From contig CAJTTI010000006.1 of assembly GCA_910579225.1 (NCBI GenBank), positions 62,001 to 126,000 on the forward strand: 64,000 nucleotides of DNA. Reading direction: 5' to 3'. Within the stretch, counting starts at the first letter, position 1. The number at the start of each line of letters is the position of its first letter. Origin of the DNA: an uncultured Lachnospiraceae bacterium (GTDB taxonomy: Bacteria; Bacillota; Clostridia; Lachnospirales; Lachnospiraceae). A program made the position numbers and the translations under genes. This document shows, one piece after another, positions 32,988-41,821 of the stretch. Below the pieces are notes generated by a model that saw nothing but the letters and a program-made list of their open reading frames with translations, was not told the origin of the DNA and searched no databases.

Positions 32988-34376
32988 TTAAGCTTCCGCA
33001 CTCTGAAGCCTTGTGATCTGCCGCATCTCATATCCAATCATTCCAATGGCTGCCATACCAGCTGCCAGATCGGCAATGGGACCTGCATACATGATTCCGT
33101 CGATTCCCATAAAGATCGGAAAGATCACAATCAACGGAAGCAGGAACAAAATCTGCCTGGTCAGGGACATGAAGATCCCTTTCACCGGCTTTCCAATGGC
33201 AGTAAAAAATGTAGCAGTCACCGGCTGTATTCCGTTCAGAAACGTCATGAACATAAAAATACGAAAATAACGGACCGCAAACAGAAAATATTCTTCCGAA
33301 CCATCTCCGAATACAGAGATGATCTCCCTTGGAAACAGCTGGAACAGAAAAAATGCCGCCGTCGATATCGTCAACGCATACCGGACAGTCTGGAAATATA
33401 CCTGCTTCACCCGATCATACTTTTCTGCTCCGTAATTATATCCTGCAATGGGCTGCAATCCCTGCGCCAGGCCGATAACTATGGAGAAATAGAGCATGGC
33501 CACTTTGGAGATGATCCCCGCACATGCCAGCGGAACTGATTCTCCATATACCGATCTGGAACCGTAATAAGTCAGAGAATTGTTCAGCACGATCTGCACA
33601 ATCATCATAGCAATCTGATTGAAAAAAGAAGACATGCCCAGAGACATGATATGTACCGCATATTTTGCCCGGATCATCAAATGGCGACTTTCCAGCGTCA
33701 CTGTCCTGCAGCGAAGCATGTATTTGAAAATCATACCGGCAGCCACAATCTGTCCTATGATTGTCGCCAGAGCCGCGCCCGCCATCCCCATTCCAAAGCC
33801 AAAGATGAACAACGGATCCAGTACCGTATTGATCAGTGCGCCGGTCAGATTACAGATCATGGAATATTTGGGAGTTCCATCAGCCCGGACCAGGTGTGCG
33901 CCTCCGTTCGAATAGATTAAAAACGGAAATCCAAGAGATGTGATTCTTGTATAAGTAATCGCATATGGGAGTACACTGTCCGGAGAACCGAAGAATCGAA
34001 GCATGGGTATAAGAAAAAGCTGCGCTATGATACAGAGCACTGTTCCCAGAGAGAACAAAAGCACTGCAGCGTTCCCCATATAATAGACTGCATCCTCCTC
34101 CTGTTTCCTTCCAAGAGCCAGATTAAAAGAAGAAGCACCTCCGATTCCAAATAGAAGCGCAATGGCCACACAGGAGGTTGTTAGCGGAAACGCCACATTG
34201 GTCGCCGCATTGCCCAGCTCCCCGATGCTTTGTCCGATAAAAATCTGATCTACAATATTATAGAGTGCCCCCACCAGCATGGCAATAATACTTGGTACTG
34301 CAAACTGCCGGATCAACTGCCCTACAGGCAATATTCCCAGTCTGTTTTCTTTCGTATCCATGGTCCTCTCTTCCAT
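32988..34376 (-). CDS. MATE-family efflux transporter
   Basis: 462 residues with about 12 membrane helices. NRLGILPVGQLIRQFAVPSI and GALYNIVDQIFIGQSIGELG match clostridial MATE exporters. It is a different subgroup from the MATE gene near 21 kb. The start is the first ATG (34376) with AAGGTGAG upstream; a second ATG 15 nt further in is also possible. It is 7 nt after a small hypothetical gene, so it is part of the minus-strand run from DUF1934 to recQ. The substrate is unknown. Confidence 0.9.
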   Translation of the reverse strand: MEERTMDTKENRLGILPVGQLIRQFAVPSIIAMLVGALYNIVDQIFIGQSIGELGNAATNVAFPLTTSCVAIALLFGIGGASSFNLALGRKQEEDAVYYMGNAAVLLFSLGTVLCIIAQLFLIPMLRFFGSPDSVLPYAITYTRITSLGFPFLIYSNGGAHLVRADGTPKYSMICNLTGALINTVLDPLFIFGFGMGMAGAALATIIGQIVAAGMIFKYMLRCRTVTLESRHLMIRAKYAVHIMSLGMSSFFNQIAMMIVQIVLNNSLTYYGSRSVYGESVPLACAGIISKVAMLYFSIVIGLAQGLQPIAGYNYGAEKYDRVKQVYFQTVRYALTISTAAFFLFQLFPREIISVFGDGSEEYFLFAVRYFRIFMFMTFLNGIQPVTATFFTAIGKPVKGIFMSLTRQILFLLPLIVIFPIFMGIDGIMYAGPIADLAAGMAAIGMIGYEMRQITRLQSAEA

Positions 34377-34383
34377 TGCGTAC

Positions 34384-34785
34384 TCACCTTCCTTTGATTT
34401 CGGGAAGAAAATCCTCCGTATCCCTGCAGAAAACGCCTCCTGCCCGGTTTGTCAGATATTCCATAACCATCCTGGCCTCTGCCTGATCTGCCTCCATAAA
34501 TGTCACTGTATACACTTCATCTGCATGCCGTTCTTTTATGTAAGTAAGAAGCGCCTCATCCCACTGATCTTTTTCCAGAATCTCCAGATCCATAGAACCG
34601 GTCTCTGAAAGTGTAATCTCTAAGACTCCGGCTTCCTTCCACAATTCTGCGCAGACTCCTTCTCTCTCCCGGAGATGTTCATAGAGACTTTCAACCGGCA
34701 CCCCGGCCTCCGGCAGATATAACCACTCCATCAGAACTTTGGGCATTTCTTTTTGTTTATTCTTCGGTTTTTCTTTCTTTTTCAT
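34384..34785 (-). CDS. Hypothetical protein downstream of the DUF1934 gene
   Basis: 133 residues from the ATG at 34785. A Lys-rich start (MKKKEKPKNKQKEMPK) precedes an acidic alpha/beta domain with EWLYLPEAGVPVESLYEHL and RMVMEYLTNRAGGVFCRD. No family is recognised. It overlaps the end of the DUF1934 gene by 29 nt in another frame and reuses its GGGAGAAAAAG as ribosome binding site, so the two are probably coupled. The in-frame start at 34818 lies deeper inside the upstream gene and is less likely. Confidence 0.6.
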   Translation of the reverse strand: MKKKEKPKNKQKEMPKVLMEWLYLPEAGVPVESLYEHLREREGVCAELWKEAGVLEITLSETGSMDLEILEKDQWDEALLTYIKERHADEVYTVTFMEADQAEARMVMEYLTNRAGGVFCRDTEDFLPEIKGR

Positions 34786-35248
34786 CTTTTTCTCCCTGAC
34801 TGGTGTTCTCTGCTGCAAACCGGAACAGGGCCCTTGACTGAACCCTCACCCGGATATCACAACACGCACAGCGCACCCCATTAATACTTAGCTCATAGAC
34901 AGCTTTCGCCTGGAGACAGTCTTCTTCCATATGGACTTCCACTTTCGTTGTCAATGTCTCCATCAGAAAACTTCCATATGGAATGGTATAGACACTGCTC
35001 TGACGCTTCTGCTCCTCAAAAATCATACTGGTCGTAACTGGTCCCCTTTTCTGGACCTCCATTCGATGCCCGTTTATTTTGATCCGGTTTTTCACCGGAG
35101 CTGTCATTCCCTCCATCTGTTCCTCAAAAAGAATGTAGTGCGTCCCGTTTCGTTCATAATAATTTCCGATATGCACCATCTCAATGGTGTCTTCCTCTTC
35201 CTCTGCCAGATGGAATCCGGCAATGGTCACCATAACATCTTTTGTCAT
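34757..35248 (-). CDS. DUF1934-family beta-barrel protein
   Basis: 163 residues. VMVTIAGFHLAEEEEDTIEM, then a repeating beta-strand pattern with YILFEEQMEG, YTIPYGSFLMETLT and YELSINGV matches DUF1934 (YwiB-like calycin fold), small soluble proteins of unknown role. A lysine/glutamate-rich tail extends past the domain and overlaps the next gene. In many clostridia this gene sits before argS; argS is not seen here. Confidence 0.75.
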   Translation of the reverse strand: MTKDVMVTIAGFHLAEEEEDTIEMVHIGNYYERNGTHYILFEEQMEGMTAPVKNRIKINGHRMEVQKRGPVTTSMIFEEQKRQSSVYTIPYGSFLMETLTTKVEVHMEEDCLQAKAVYELSINGVRCACCDIRVRVQSRALFRFAAENTSQGEKDEKERKTEE

Positions 35249-35310
35249 AATCCGCCTGCTCTCTCCCGTACCTTCCTGTATATTTATCCATTGTATCCGT
35301 TTTCCTCCGG

Positions 35311-35532
35311 TTATTCAAGTCCTTTCAGCCACTGAAAACGAACCTGGACCGGAAGTTTTTCCGGATTCGGCATCTCATAAGTCAGACTCCACCAGGCCAT
35401 CGTCTTTACAGGCTCGGACAGCACTGCCCTTTCTGCCGCCCCTTCTTCGAATATTTCCGGCAGCACCATACAGCCCGCCGCCGAAAGCCCTATAAACACA
35501 GAGCACAGAAGTATTCCTGCTTTTCTCCTCAT
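35311..35532 (-). CDS. Small lipoprotein of the germinant-receptor operon
   Basis: 73 residues. An N-terminal MRRKAGILLCSVFIGLSAAG followed by Cys is a type II signal with an LSAAGC lipobox. The mature part is only about 50 residues (PVKTMAWWSLTYEMPNPEKL). It is the last gene of the gerA-type operon, 33 nt after the GerAB-GerAC fusion. It is much shorter than a GerAC lipoprotein, so its role is unknown. Confidence 0.65.
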   Translation of the reverse strand: MRRKAGILLCSVFIGLSAAGCMVLPEIFEEGAAERAVLSEPVKTMAWWSLTYEMPNPEKLPVQVRFQWLKGLE

Positions 35533-35565
35533 ATCCGTCTGTCTCCTTTTTTGCTTTTGTTTTAA

Positions 35566-37086
35566 TTATGGCCAGATCACATACCCCTTATACCTTCCGT
35601 CTGCTGTGATCACCGATATCTCGCAGGATTCCTGGTTATACCACGCATTTAATACCCGATGTATGGGCATCCCTTCCTCTGTCTGCTCTTTCTTTTCCGC
35701 TTCTTCCCCTGCAGATCCCTCCGTCACATGTACCAGTGTTCCTCTGGAATATGCTCCATTAATCTGTATCTCCTGGAGAAAATCCAGGAATCCTTCTTCA
35801 TCTATAATCTCCTGTGAGAAATAGAAATTTTTCAGATGGTTAAAATCCATGTTTTTCTGTTCATACTCCCGATAGGTTTCTTTCGCTTCCCCAATGGATC
35901 TGCACTCTGTTTCAAAAGGTTCTTCTCCATCCTCTTCTGAAGAAGATCCAAATCCAAAGGTCAGATGATAGTTTCCGTCCTCTCCTGCGTCTACTCCAAT
36001 GGCAGTTACCAGACTCTGCTGTTCCAGTTCCTGGGAACTACAGCCATTGGTCAGGATACACAGCGCCGCACAACCTGCTGCAACCGCTTTTCTTCTTCCT
36101 TTTCCCCCCTTTATCCACTGGATCAGCAAAATCAGAAGCTGAAGCGGAGTCAATATTTGATACAAAAGCTTCTGTCCCCATTCCATGCACTCCGGCAGAC
36201 AGGCTGCACCAAATGACAGAACCATGAGTACAAAAAGCAGGCATTTTTTACCAACATCTGGTTCTCCGTCTGTCAGCGGTGCAAACAGGCTGCTGCACAG
36301 AAGAAACAACCCGATCATCCAGGCAAAAATAAACAACGCATCCAGTCTTCCAATTACATTGCCCGGAAAATGCGCCAGTGTCATGGCAGATGCCACTGGA
36401 TATATAAGCCCTGTATTTCCTTTGTTCCCATAGATACAATAGGAAAATAACGCAAACCCGGCCACAGCCAGACACCCGGTAAGCCAGATATATAGGACTG
36501 TTCTTTTAAACCATGCCGTACTTCCTGTTCGTCCCCGCAGATGCCACAGACTCTGGATAGCTCCCATCCAGCAGAATAATTCATATCCCATGAGCCACTG
36601 TTCCCTGCCAAAAGAAATCTGAAGTTCTCCAATCCTCCTTATCTCTGTCTCTCCGTACATCAGTCCTGTCAAAAGCAGGAAAAGAAGCAAGAAAAATGGA
36701 AAAAGAATCTCACTGACCCGCAGTCTGCATTCCAGTCCTTTATACAGATTGTAATAACAGAACAGGTAGAACCAGCCCAGAAGAATCCAGAGTGCAGTTC
36801 CCGTCAGCAGAAAGTTCTGTACCAGAACCCCTGTCAATCGAATCAGCATAGTACCCAGCACCCAGTAATTCGCATAACACAGCCATTTCATCAGATTCCC
36901 TCCCGGTCTTGGAACTGCTGCAGAGGTTCCAAGAAAAAGCCCGGTAAATACCAGCGCCAGCAAAATGCTGCCCAGACTTTCCCGGTTCATAACCAGGGGG
37001 CCGAGAAGTGCTCCCAGACTTATGAATGCTGTTGCATAATTTCGGTATAACTGTCTCGAAGATATTTTATGGTTTCCAGAGAACAT
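35566..37086 (-). CDS. GerAB-GerAC fusion protein of a spore germinant receptor
   Basis: 506 residues. Residues 1 to about 335 are a membrane permease of the GerAB/APC type (about 10 helices; opening NHKISSRQLYRNYATAFISL). At about 340-360 a signal-like segment with a lipobox-like LTNGC occurs inside the protein, followed by SSQELEQQSLVTAIGVD, the classic start of mature GerAC, and a domain of about 150 residues. GerAB and GerAC are normally separate genes, and GerAC is about 380 residues, so this is a fusion with a shortened GerAC. The start follows the gerAA stop by 1 nt. It senses germinants in the spore inner membrane with GerAA. Confidence 0.75.
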   Translation of the reverse strand: MFSGNHKISSRQLYRNYATAFISLGALLGPLVMNRESLGSILLALVFTGLFLGTSAAVPRPGGNLMKWLCYANYWVLGTMLIRLTGVLVQNFLLTGTALWILLGWFYLFCYYNLYKGLECRLRVSEILFPFFLLLFLLLTGLMYGETEIRRIGELQISFGREQWLMGYELFCWMGAIQSLWHLRGRTGSTAWFKRTVLYIWLTGCLAVAGFALFSYCIYGNKGNTGLIYPVASAMTLAHFPGNVIGRLDALFIFAWMIGLFLLCSSLFAPLTDGEPDVGKKCLLFVLMVLSFGAACLPECMEWGQKLLYQILTPLQLLILLIQWIKGGKGRRKAVAAGCAALCILTNGCSSQELEQQSLVTAIGVDAGEDGNYHLTFGFGSSSEEDGEEPFETECRSIGEAKETYREYEQKNMDFNHLKNFYFSQEIIDEEGFLDFLQEIQINGAYSRGTLVHVTEGSAGEEAEKKEQTEEGMPIHRVLNAWYNQESCEISVITADGRYKGYVIWP

Positions 37087-37087
37087 T

Positions 37088-38494
37088 TCAGCCCTTCTTT
37101 CTAAGTTTTACTCGTGCATCTCTTCTTGCAAATATGGGTCTTGTCTTCAGCATACGAAACGGATATCGAATCAGAGAATCTCGCTTATCTTCATAATTAT
37201 TCAGGTCTGAAGCCACATAGGGCATCAAATAGGGAATTCCAAAACTGTTCAAATGTGACAGGTGGATCAGCACCCACAGATAAGAAAGCAGTACCCCATA
37301 GAGTCCCAGCCAGGCACCCATAAAGATACAGCCATATTTCAGAAGCCGAAATGCAGATGCAAATTCTTCATTTGGAATAGCAAAAGAACACAGCGCCGTA
37401 AATGCCACCACAATTACTACAATTGGACTGACCACATTGGCTGCCACTGCTGACTGGCCGATAATCAAGCCTCCCACAATACCAATCGTATTGCCGATGG
37501 GCCCCGGCAGACGAATCCCTGCTTCCCGTATCAATTCAAAGGAAATTTCCATCAAAAGCACCTCTCCCAGGGAAGGAAACGGCACGCCCTGCCTCGCATC
37601 CGCCATGGACAGAATCAGATTTGTCGGCAGAAGACTGGTATGCCAGGTTGTCACTGCCACATAGATTGCCGGAAAACTCATCGCCAGAATCGCTGCAAAA
37701 AACCTGAGAAGCCTGGCGAAGGTGGCAATCTCAAACCGGTTATACCAGTCGTCGCTGGTCTGAAAGAAACTGTTATAATCTGACGGAAAGATCAGGACTG
37801 TGGGCGAATGATCTGTAACCAGCACCACACGTCCCTCCAGCACGGCGCTGGCTGCCCGGTCTGGACGCTCCGTGGCCTGAAACTGAGGAAACGGAGACAG
37901 CCAGTGCTTCTCCGTGAGCTGCTCCAGCATTCCGCTGTCTAGGATACCATCGATCTCATAGGCCTCCATCCGTTCTTTGATTGTATCCAGAAGATCCGGA
38001 TAAACCAGATCTTCCATGTAGACCAGAGCCGTCATAGTATGAGAGCGGGTCCCCACCTGCTGCTCCTCCACTTTCATCCTTGGATCCCTAAGCCTTTTCC
38101 TGATCAGCGCCACATTCAGCTTCTCACTTTCCGTAAAGCCCTCTTTAGAACCACGCATGACTTTCTCACTCTCAGCCTTTGACACCCCAAGACCCGGATA
38201 ACCTTTGCTGGAGATTTTATAGACCTGAACATCCCCTTCCAGAAACAGAATCCCGTTCCCCGCAAGAAGCGCTGCTTCTCCCTCTTCATATGTGTCCAGC
38301 GGCTGCACATCTGACAGCCCGATCACATGTTCTTCCAGCATCAGATTGCTGACTGCCACTTCCACATAGACAAGCAACCCTTCTTTCTTCCCATCTTCCA
38401 GAAATACCTGCCGATTCAGAATATCATCGCATTTTTCAAACCGGCGCTTTACCCACTCCCTGTTCTGTGAAAGTATCGGAGATATGTCCCCCAT
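37088..38494 (-). CDS. Spore germination protein GerAA/GerKA-type
   Basis: 468 residues. A large cytoplasmic N-terminal half (residues 1 to about 260) is followed by membrane helices with the family block GPIGNTIGIVGGLIIGQSAV and FAIPNEEFASAFRLLKYG. GerA-family A subunits assemble into the germinant-gated ion channel of the spore inner membrane. GAGGAGGG precedes the ATG. It is the first gene of an operon with the GerAB-GerAC fusion and the small lipoprotein; a strong terminator separates it from ispE. Confidence 0.93.
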   Translation of the reverse strand: MGDISPILSQNREWVKRRFEKCDDILNRQVFLEDGKKEGLLVYVEVAVSNLMLEEHVIGLSDVQPLDTYEEGEAALLAGNGILFLEGDVQVYKISSKGYPGLGVSKAESEKVMRGSKEGFTESEKLNVALIRKRLRDPRMKVEEQQVGTRSHTMTALVYMEDLVYPDLLDTIKERMEAYEIDGILDSGMLEQLTEKHWLSPFPQFQATERPDRAASAVLEGRVVLVTDHSPTVLIFPSDYNSFFQTSDDWYNRFEIATFARLLRFFAAILAMSFPAIYVAVTTWHTSLLPTNLILSMADARQGVPFPSLGEVLLMEISFELIREAGIRLPGPIGNTIGIVGGLIIGQSAVAANVVSPIVVIVVAFTALCSFAIPNEEFASAFRLLKYGCIFMGAWLGLYGVLLSYLWVLIHLSHLNSFGIPYLMPYVASDLNNYEDKRDSLIRYPFRMLKTRPIFARRDARVKLRKKG

Positions 38495-38575
38495 ATACTG
38501 CCCTCCTCATCCAATGAAAACCTGCCTGCTGCCGCGAACGATTACCGCCTCACTGCAATCTATCAGGCAGCACAT

Positions 38576-38650
38576 AAAAAAGGCTGCCGTCAAATGCGGT
38601 GTCGCCGCCGGATCCAAAATCCGTACCGGACGCCGCATATTGCGACAGCC
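38576..38650 (-). terminator. ispE terminator with long imperfect stem
   Basis: Arms GGCTGTCGCAATATGCGG and CCGCATTTGACGGCAGCC (18 nt, three or four mismatches or wobbles; 38582-38599 and 38633-38650) enclose a GC-rich inner region and are followed by six U. The arms look like a family of long clostridial terminators. Confidence 0.8.
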
Positions 38651-38687
38651 CCATTTCTGGGCATATTATCTCTTTATTTTCTGAATT

Positions 38688-39590
38688 TTATACTTTTATC
38701 TGCTCTTTTTGTCGCCGTACATTATATGGCACTGTCAGATATACCTGTTTTGCCAACTGCGCCCCTCTGATCGACCGGTATGCCCTCCTTGCCTTTCCCT
38801 GCGTATCAAAGATTCCAAACACGGTCGGACCGCTTCCGCTCATCATAGCTCCCAATGCTCCTTCTTCCATCATACATCTTTTGATTTTGTCAATGACTGG
38901 ATAAGCCGGAACTGTGACTTCCTCCAGCACATTCCCCATATGAGCAGCAAGCATCCCCAGATCCCTTTTTTTCAAAGATTCAATCACTGTATCTACATCC
39001 GGATGCTGCTCCTGTCTCAGATCATTCGCATGGAGATTTTCATACACAAACTTTGTGGAAACACTGATTCCCGGTTTTGCTATCAAAAGATAACATTTGG
39101 GCATAGGAGGAAGCACCCGCAATTTCTCACCGATTCCTTCCGCCAACGCCGTTCCCCGCAGCACACAGTAAGGCACATCTGCTCCAAGACGCACCCCCCG
39201 TTCCATTAGATCTTTTCTGGAAAGCCCCAGGCCATACATCTGATTCATTCCCCACAGGACAGCTGCTGCATCTGAACTGCCTCCTGCCATACCTGCCGCA
39301 ACAGGAATTTTCTTCTGAAGCTGGATCGTAACTCCTCCTTCCAGACAAAATTCTTTCTGTAGCAGGTCAGCCGCCTTGTGTACTAGATTATTTTCATTCG
39401 TCGGAAGATAGTACAGATTTGTCTTCACCTGAATCCCCGGCTGTTTTACCTTTCGAATCTCCAGCTCATCATACAGGCTGATAGTCTGCATGACCATCTT
39501 CACTTCATGATAACCATCTTCCCTTTTTTTAAGGACATCCAGACAAAGATTTACTTTCGCCAGTGCTTTTAATTGTATTTTATCCATCAT
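38688..39590 (-). CDS. ispE: 4-diphosphocytidyl-2-C-methyl-D-erythritol kinase
   Basis: 300 residues of the GHMP kinase family. It phosphorylates CDP-methylerythritol in the MEP pathway of isoprenoid synthesis. Motifs: AKVNLCLDVLKKREDGYHEV at the start, the ATP-binding loop PVAAGMAGGSSDAAAV near residue 96 and MMSGSGPTVFGIFD near 258. Two ATGs at the start are both possible. It follows the SipL-like gene after about 85 nt on the same strand, a neighbourhood common in Clostridia. Confidence 0.97.
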   Translation of the reverse strand: MMDKIQLKALAKVNLCLDVLKKREDGYHEVKMVMQTISLYDELEIRKVKQPGIQVKTNLYYLPTNENNLVHKAADLLQKEFCLEGGVTIQLQKKIPVAAGMAGGSSDAAAVLWGMNQMYGLGLSRKDLMERGVRLGADVPYCVLRGTALAEGIGEKLRVLPPMPKCYLLIAKPGISVSTKFVYENLHANDLRQEQHPDVDTVIESLKKRDLGMLAAHMGNVLEEVTVPAYPVIDKIKRCMMEEGALGAMMSGSGPTVFGIFDTQGKARRAYRSIRGAQLAKQVYLTVPYNVRRQKEQIKV

Positions 39591-39674
39591 GTATTACAAT
39601 TCCTTCCCCTTTTCCTTACAGACAGTTTAACAGGTGCATCTGAAATTGTCAAAAGAACACATATTTTTCATATG

Positions 39675-41234
39675 TTACCTTGCGATTTCTTTTACCATCA
39701 ATATTTTCTGACCAGTTTTCAGATTTTCCTCTTTCAATTCATTCAGCTCCATCACCGCCTCGCAAGTAGTCGCATGCGCTTTTGAAATATCCCACAATGT
39801 CTCGCCCGGCTGCACAATATGAATAACCATACCCGGCATCCGGCGGATGCGGTCCATATCCAGAGGTTCTTCCTCCAGATCCTCCACCAGTTCCAGAGCA
39901 ACCGGTTCCTCAAACATTGTCTGCATCTGAAGAACCGCTTTCATCTCCAGCTCCTGCGCATCCAGCATAGTCACCGTCAGCTGATCAAGGCACAGAAATG
40001 AACGCCATTCGCATTTTTCTGTATCTTCCTGCTCTACGGTATGTTCAAACGGAAACGAATGCACAGCGCAGGCAAGAGGCTGAGAATCATCAGAAGCCGC
40101 ATACAGTACCCAGAGGTCCACGGTTCCCTGGGCTACAACCCCCTGCCCGTTTCTCTCCGTATGGTCCAGATGAACCTGCGCACCGGAATTTAAGATTTGA
40201 AGTACTTTTGGATCCGTATCTCCCAGTTTCATACGGCCATTCACCCGCGCTCTGGAATCCGAGATACCTCGCACCCAGTCCCACTGATACTGCTGCCTCC
40301 TCGGTCTGATTTCCCTGGTAAGACTATATGCATCACACAGAACCTCAGAAGTCACTTCCTCGAAATACCGGAACAAAAGCTCCAACACCACATCAATCCG
40401 GACCATCCGTGGTTCTCCGTCATAATCTGCCTGAAGCTCCAGTTCTCCCCGCAGAAGCGTAACCTCCGCTTTTCCGGTCAGATCAGAACGGCAGCCGTCA
40501 CATTCTACTTCCTGATGAAAGGGAATTCCCTGCTCCAGCCACTGAAGTCTTCCCGGCTCATCTTCACACTCATACAGGAAAAACACCAAAAGCTCTCCTT
40601 TGACCAGAAATCTTCCTTCTTCCTGCCGTACCTCCGTTCCCTGCAGACACATTTCCCTCCAGAGGATTCGGCGCATATTCGGGCGTCCCGGCGGAAGATT
40701 CATCTCCTCTTTAATACGAAGAGTGTCCTTTTTATGTATCACTTCCTGCTGCAACCGCACCGGGCAGGTCCGCACATACAGATCCGTTTCTTCCGGATGG
40801 CTGTTCATAAGCGGCACCGGCTGTTCCTGAACAGCTTCTACACTCAGAGTAAGCACACATTTTACATTTGCTTTTCTGGAATGGATTGCTGATGCATGCA
40901 AATCTTCCATACTCCAGTGAAAGTCCAGCACATCCCCTTCTTCCAGATCATTTAGGAATACAATTTCATCCACCGGAATGCTTCCCTCCAATATCTCCGG
41001 CATTCGTTCCTGTCCCTCTCCCATATACAGAATCCAGTATAAAAATGTCCCCCGTATCTTAACCTTTCCAGTCTCTCCTTTGATCTCATCCAGCCTGAAC
41101 TCTCCCCGTTTATGAAGAACCCGGAAAATATCCGCTTTCTGATCCGGTACATTCAGATCCTCCTCCAGCGTAACCTGGCTGGCCGCGTTTCCTTTCTTAT
41201 GATTCAATGTGACATATCTTCGTTCTAATTCCAT
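39675..41234 (-). CDS. sipL: SipL-type DUF3794/LysM spore-coat protein
   Basis: 519 residues. Three DUF3794 (SPOCS) segments are suggested by repeats of PVDEIVFLNDLEEGDVLDFH, QEVECDGCRSDLTGKAEV and HTVEQEDTEKCEWRSFLCL. The C-terminus is a LysM domain (MVIHIVQPGETLWDISKAHA, ending LKTGQKILMV). This layout matches SipL of C. difficile, which binds SpoIVA and brings the coat to the forespore. It lies between the PrcB-like lipoprotein gene and ispE. The symbol is used by architecture and context; orthology is likely but not proven. Confidence 0.85.
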   Translation of the reverse strand: MELERRYVTLNHKKGNAASQVTLEEDLNVPDQKADIFRVLHKRGEFRLDEIKGETGKVKIRGTFLYWILYMGEGQERMPEILEGSIPVDEIVFLNDLEEGDVLDFHWSMEDLHASAIHSRKANVKCVLTLSVEAVQEQPVPLMNSHPEETDLYVRTCPVRLQQEVIHKKDTLRIKEEMNLPPGRPNMRRILWREMCLQGTEVRQEEGRFLVKGELLVFFLYECEDEPGRLQWLEQGIPFHQEVECDGCRSDLTGKAEVTLLRGELELQADYDGEPRMVRIDVVLELLFRYFEEVTSEVLCDAYSLTREIRPRRQQYQWDWVRGISDSRARVNGRMKLGDTDPKVLQILNSGAQVHLDHTERNGQGVVAQGTVDLWVLYAASDDSQPLACAVHSFPFEHTVEQEDTEKCEWRSFLCLDQLTVTMLDAQELEMKAVLQMQTMFEEPVALELVEDLEEEPLDMDRIRRMPGMVIHIVQPGETLWDISKAHATTCEAVMELNELKEENLKTGQKILMVKEIAR

Positions 41235-41262
41235 AACCCTGATCCTTTCTTGTTTCTATTAT

Positions 41263-41658
41263 TTAAAAAACTACTGGTTTTCCCATACTCTGCAGCTTCA
41301 GCACAATGTAAGGACAGGTGGTCGCTGCAGCCGTCTCTTCTCCTTTTCCAGGTCCCAGAAGTTCCGTATCCACATAGACTGCATTGCTGGTCAGATACAG
41401 TTCTTCTACTACAATGCTGTAACCGCTGGTCTGCTGCTCTCCATATCCTACACAAATATACAGATATCCTTCATCTTCATAAGTCACTTTAAAAGGAGTT
41501 ATTTTCTTCTCCTCCAATACGCTCCTTAATTCCTCCGGAACTTTTTCCAGATCCAGAACAGTAAATTCCAGATCCGAAACCTTCTCCTCATCCTGTGTCT
41601 GCACACCGCATCCGGTCAGTATGCATATGACCAGCATCATGAGACACCATTTTTTCAT
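41263..41658 (-). CDS. PrcB-like C-terminal domain lipoprotein
   Basis: 131 residues from the ATG at 41658; a GTG six bases upstream (41664) is also possible because AGGAGA lies between 5 and 10 nt away. A lipobox (MMLVICILTGC) is followed by a compact beta-rich domain with PFKVTYEDEGYLYICVGYGE, SGYSIVVEELYL and a C-terminal CPYIVLKL. The pattern matches the PrcB_C family, named for a spirochaete protease complex subunit. In sporulating Lachnospiraceae it often sits by sipL, which points to a membrane-anchored sporulation role. It is directly upstream of the SipL-like gene. Confidence 0.7.
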   Translation of the reverse strand: MKKWCLMMLVICILTGCGVQTQDEEKVSDLEFTVLDLEKVPEELRSVLEEKKITPFKVTYEDEGYLYICVGYGEQQTSGYSIVVEELYLTSNAVYVDTELLGPGKGEETAAATTCPYIVLKLQSMGKPVVF

Positions 41659-41728
41659 GCACACATCTTCTCCTGTCTGTTTATTCCATTTTATGTGGAA
41701 AAATCCTGATTCAGACCAGTCTTATTTC

Positions 41729-41757
41729 TTGTATTCTTGATCTTCATCCATTATAAT
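41729..41757 (+). promoter_or_regulatory. malQ promoter
   Basis: TTGTAT (41729-41734), 17-nt spacer, TATAAT (41752-41757). It probably drives malQ-plsC and possibly ddl-murF. Confidence 0.6.
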
Positions 41758-41821
41758 ATATTAAAAAGGGAGGCTTAATCCGCAACCCCCGTTCATTATC
41801 AGATTTAGGAGGATTTACCCT

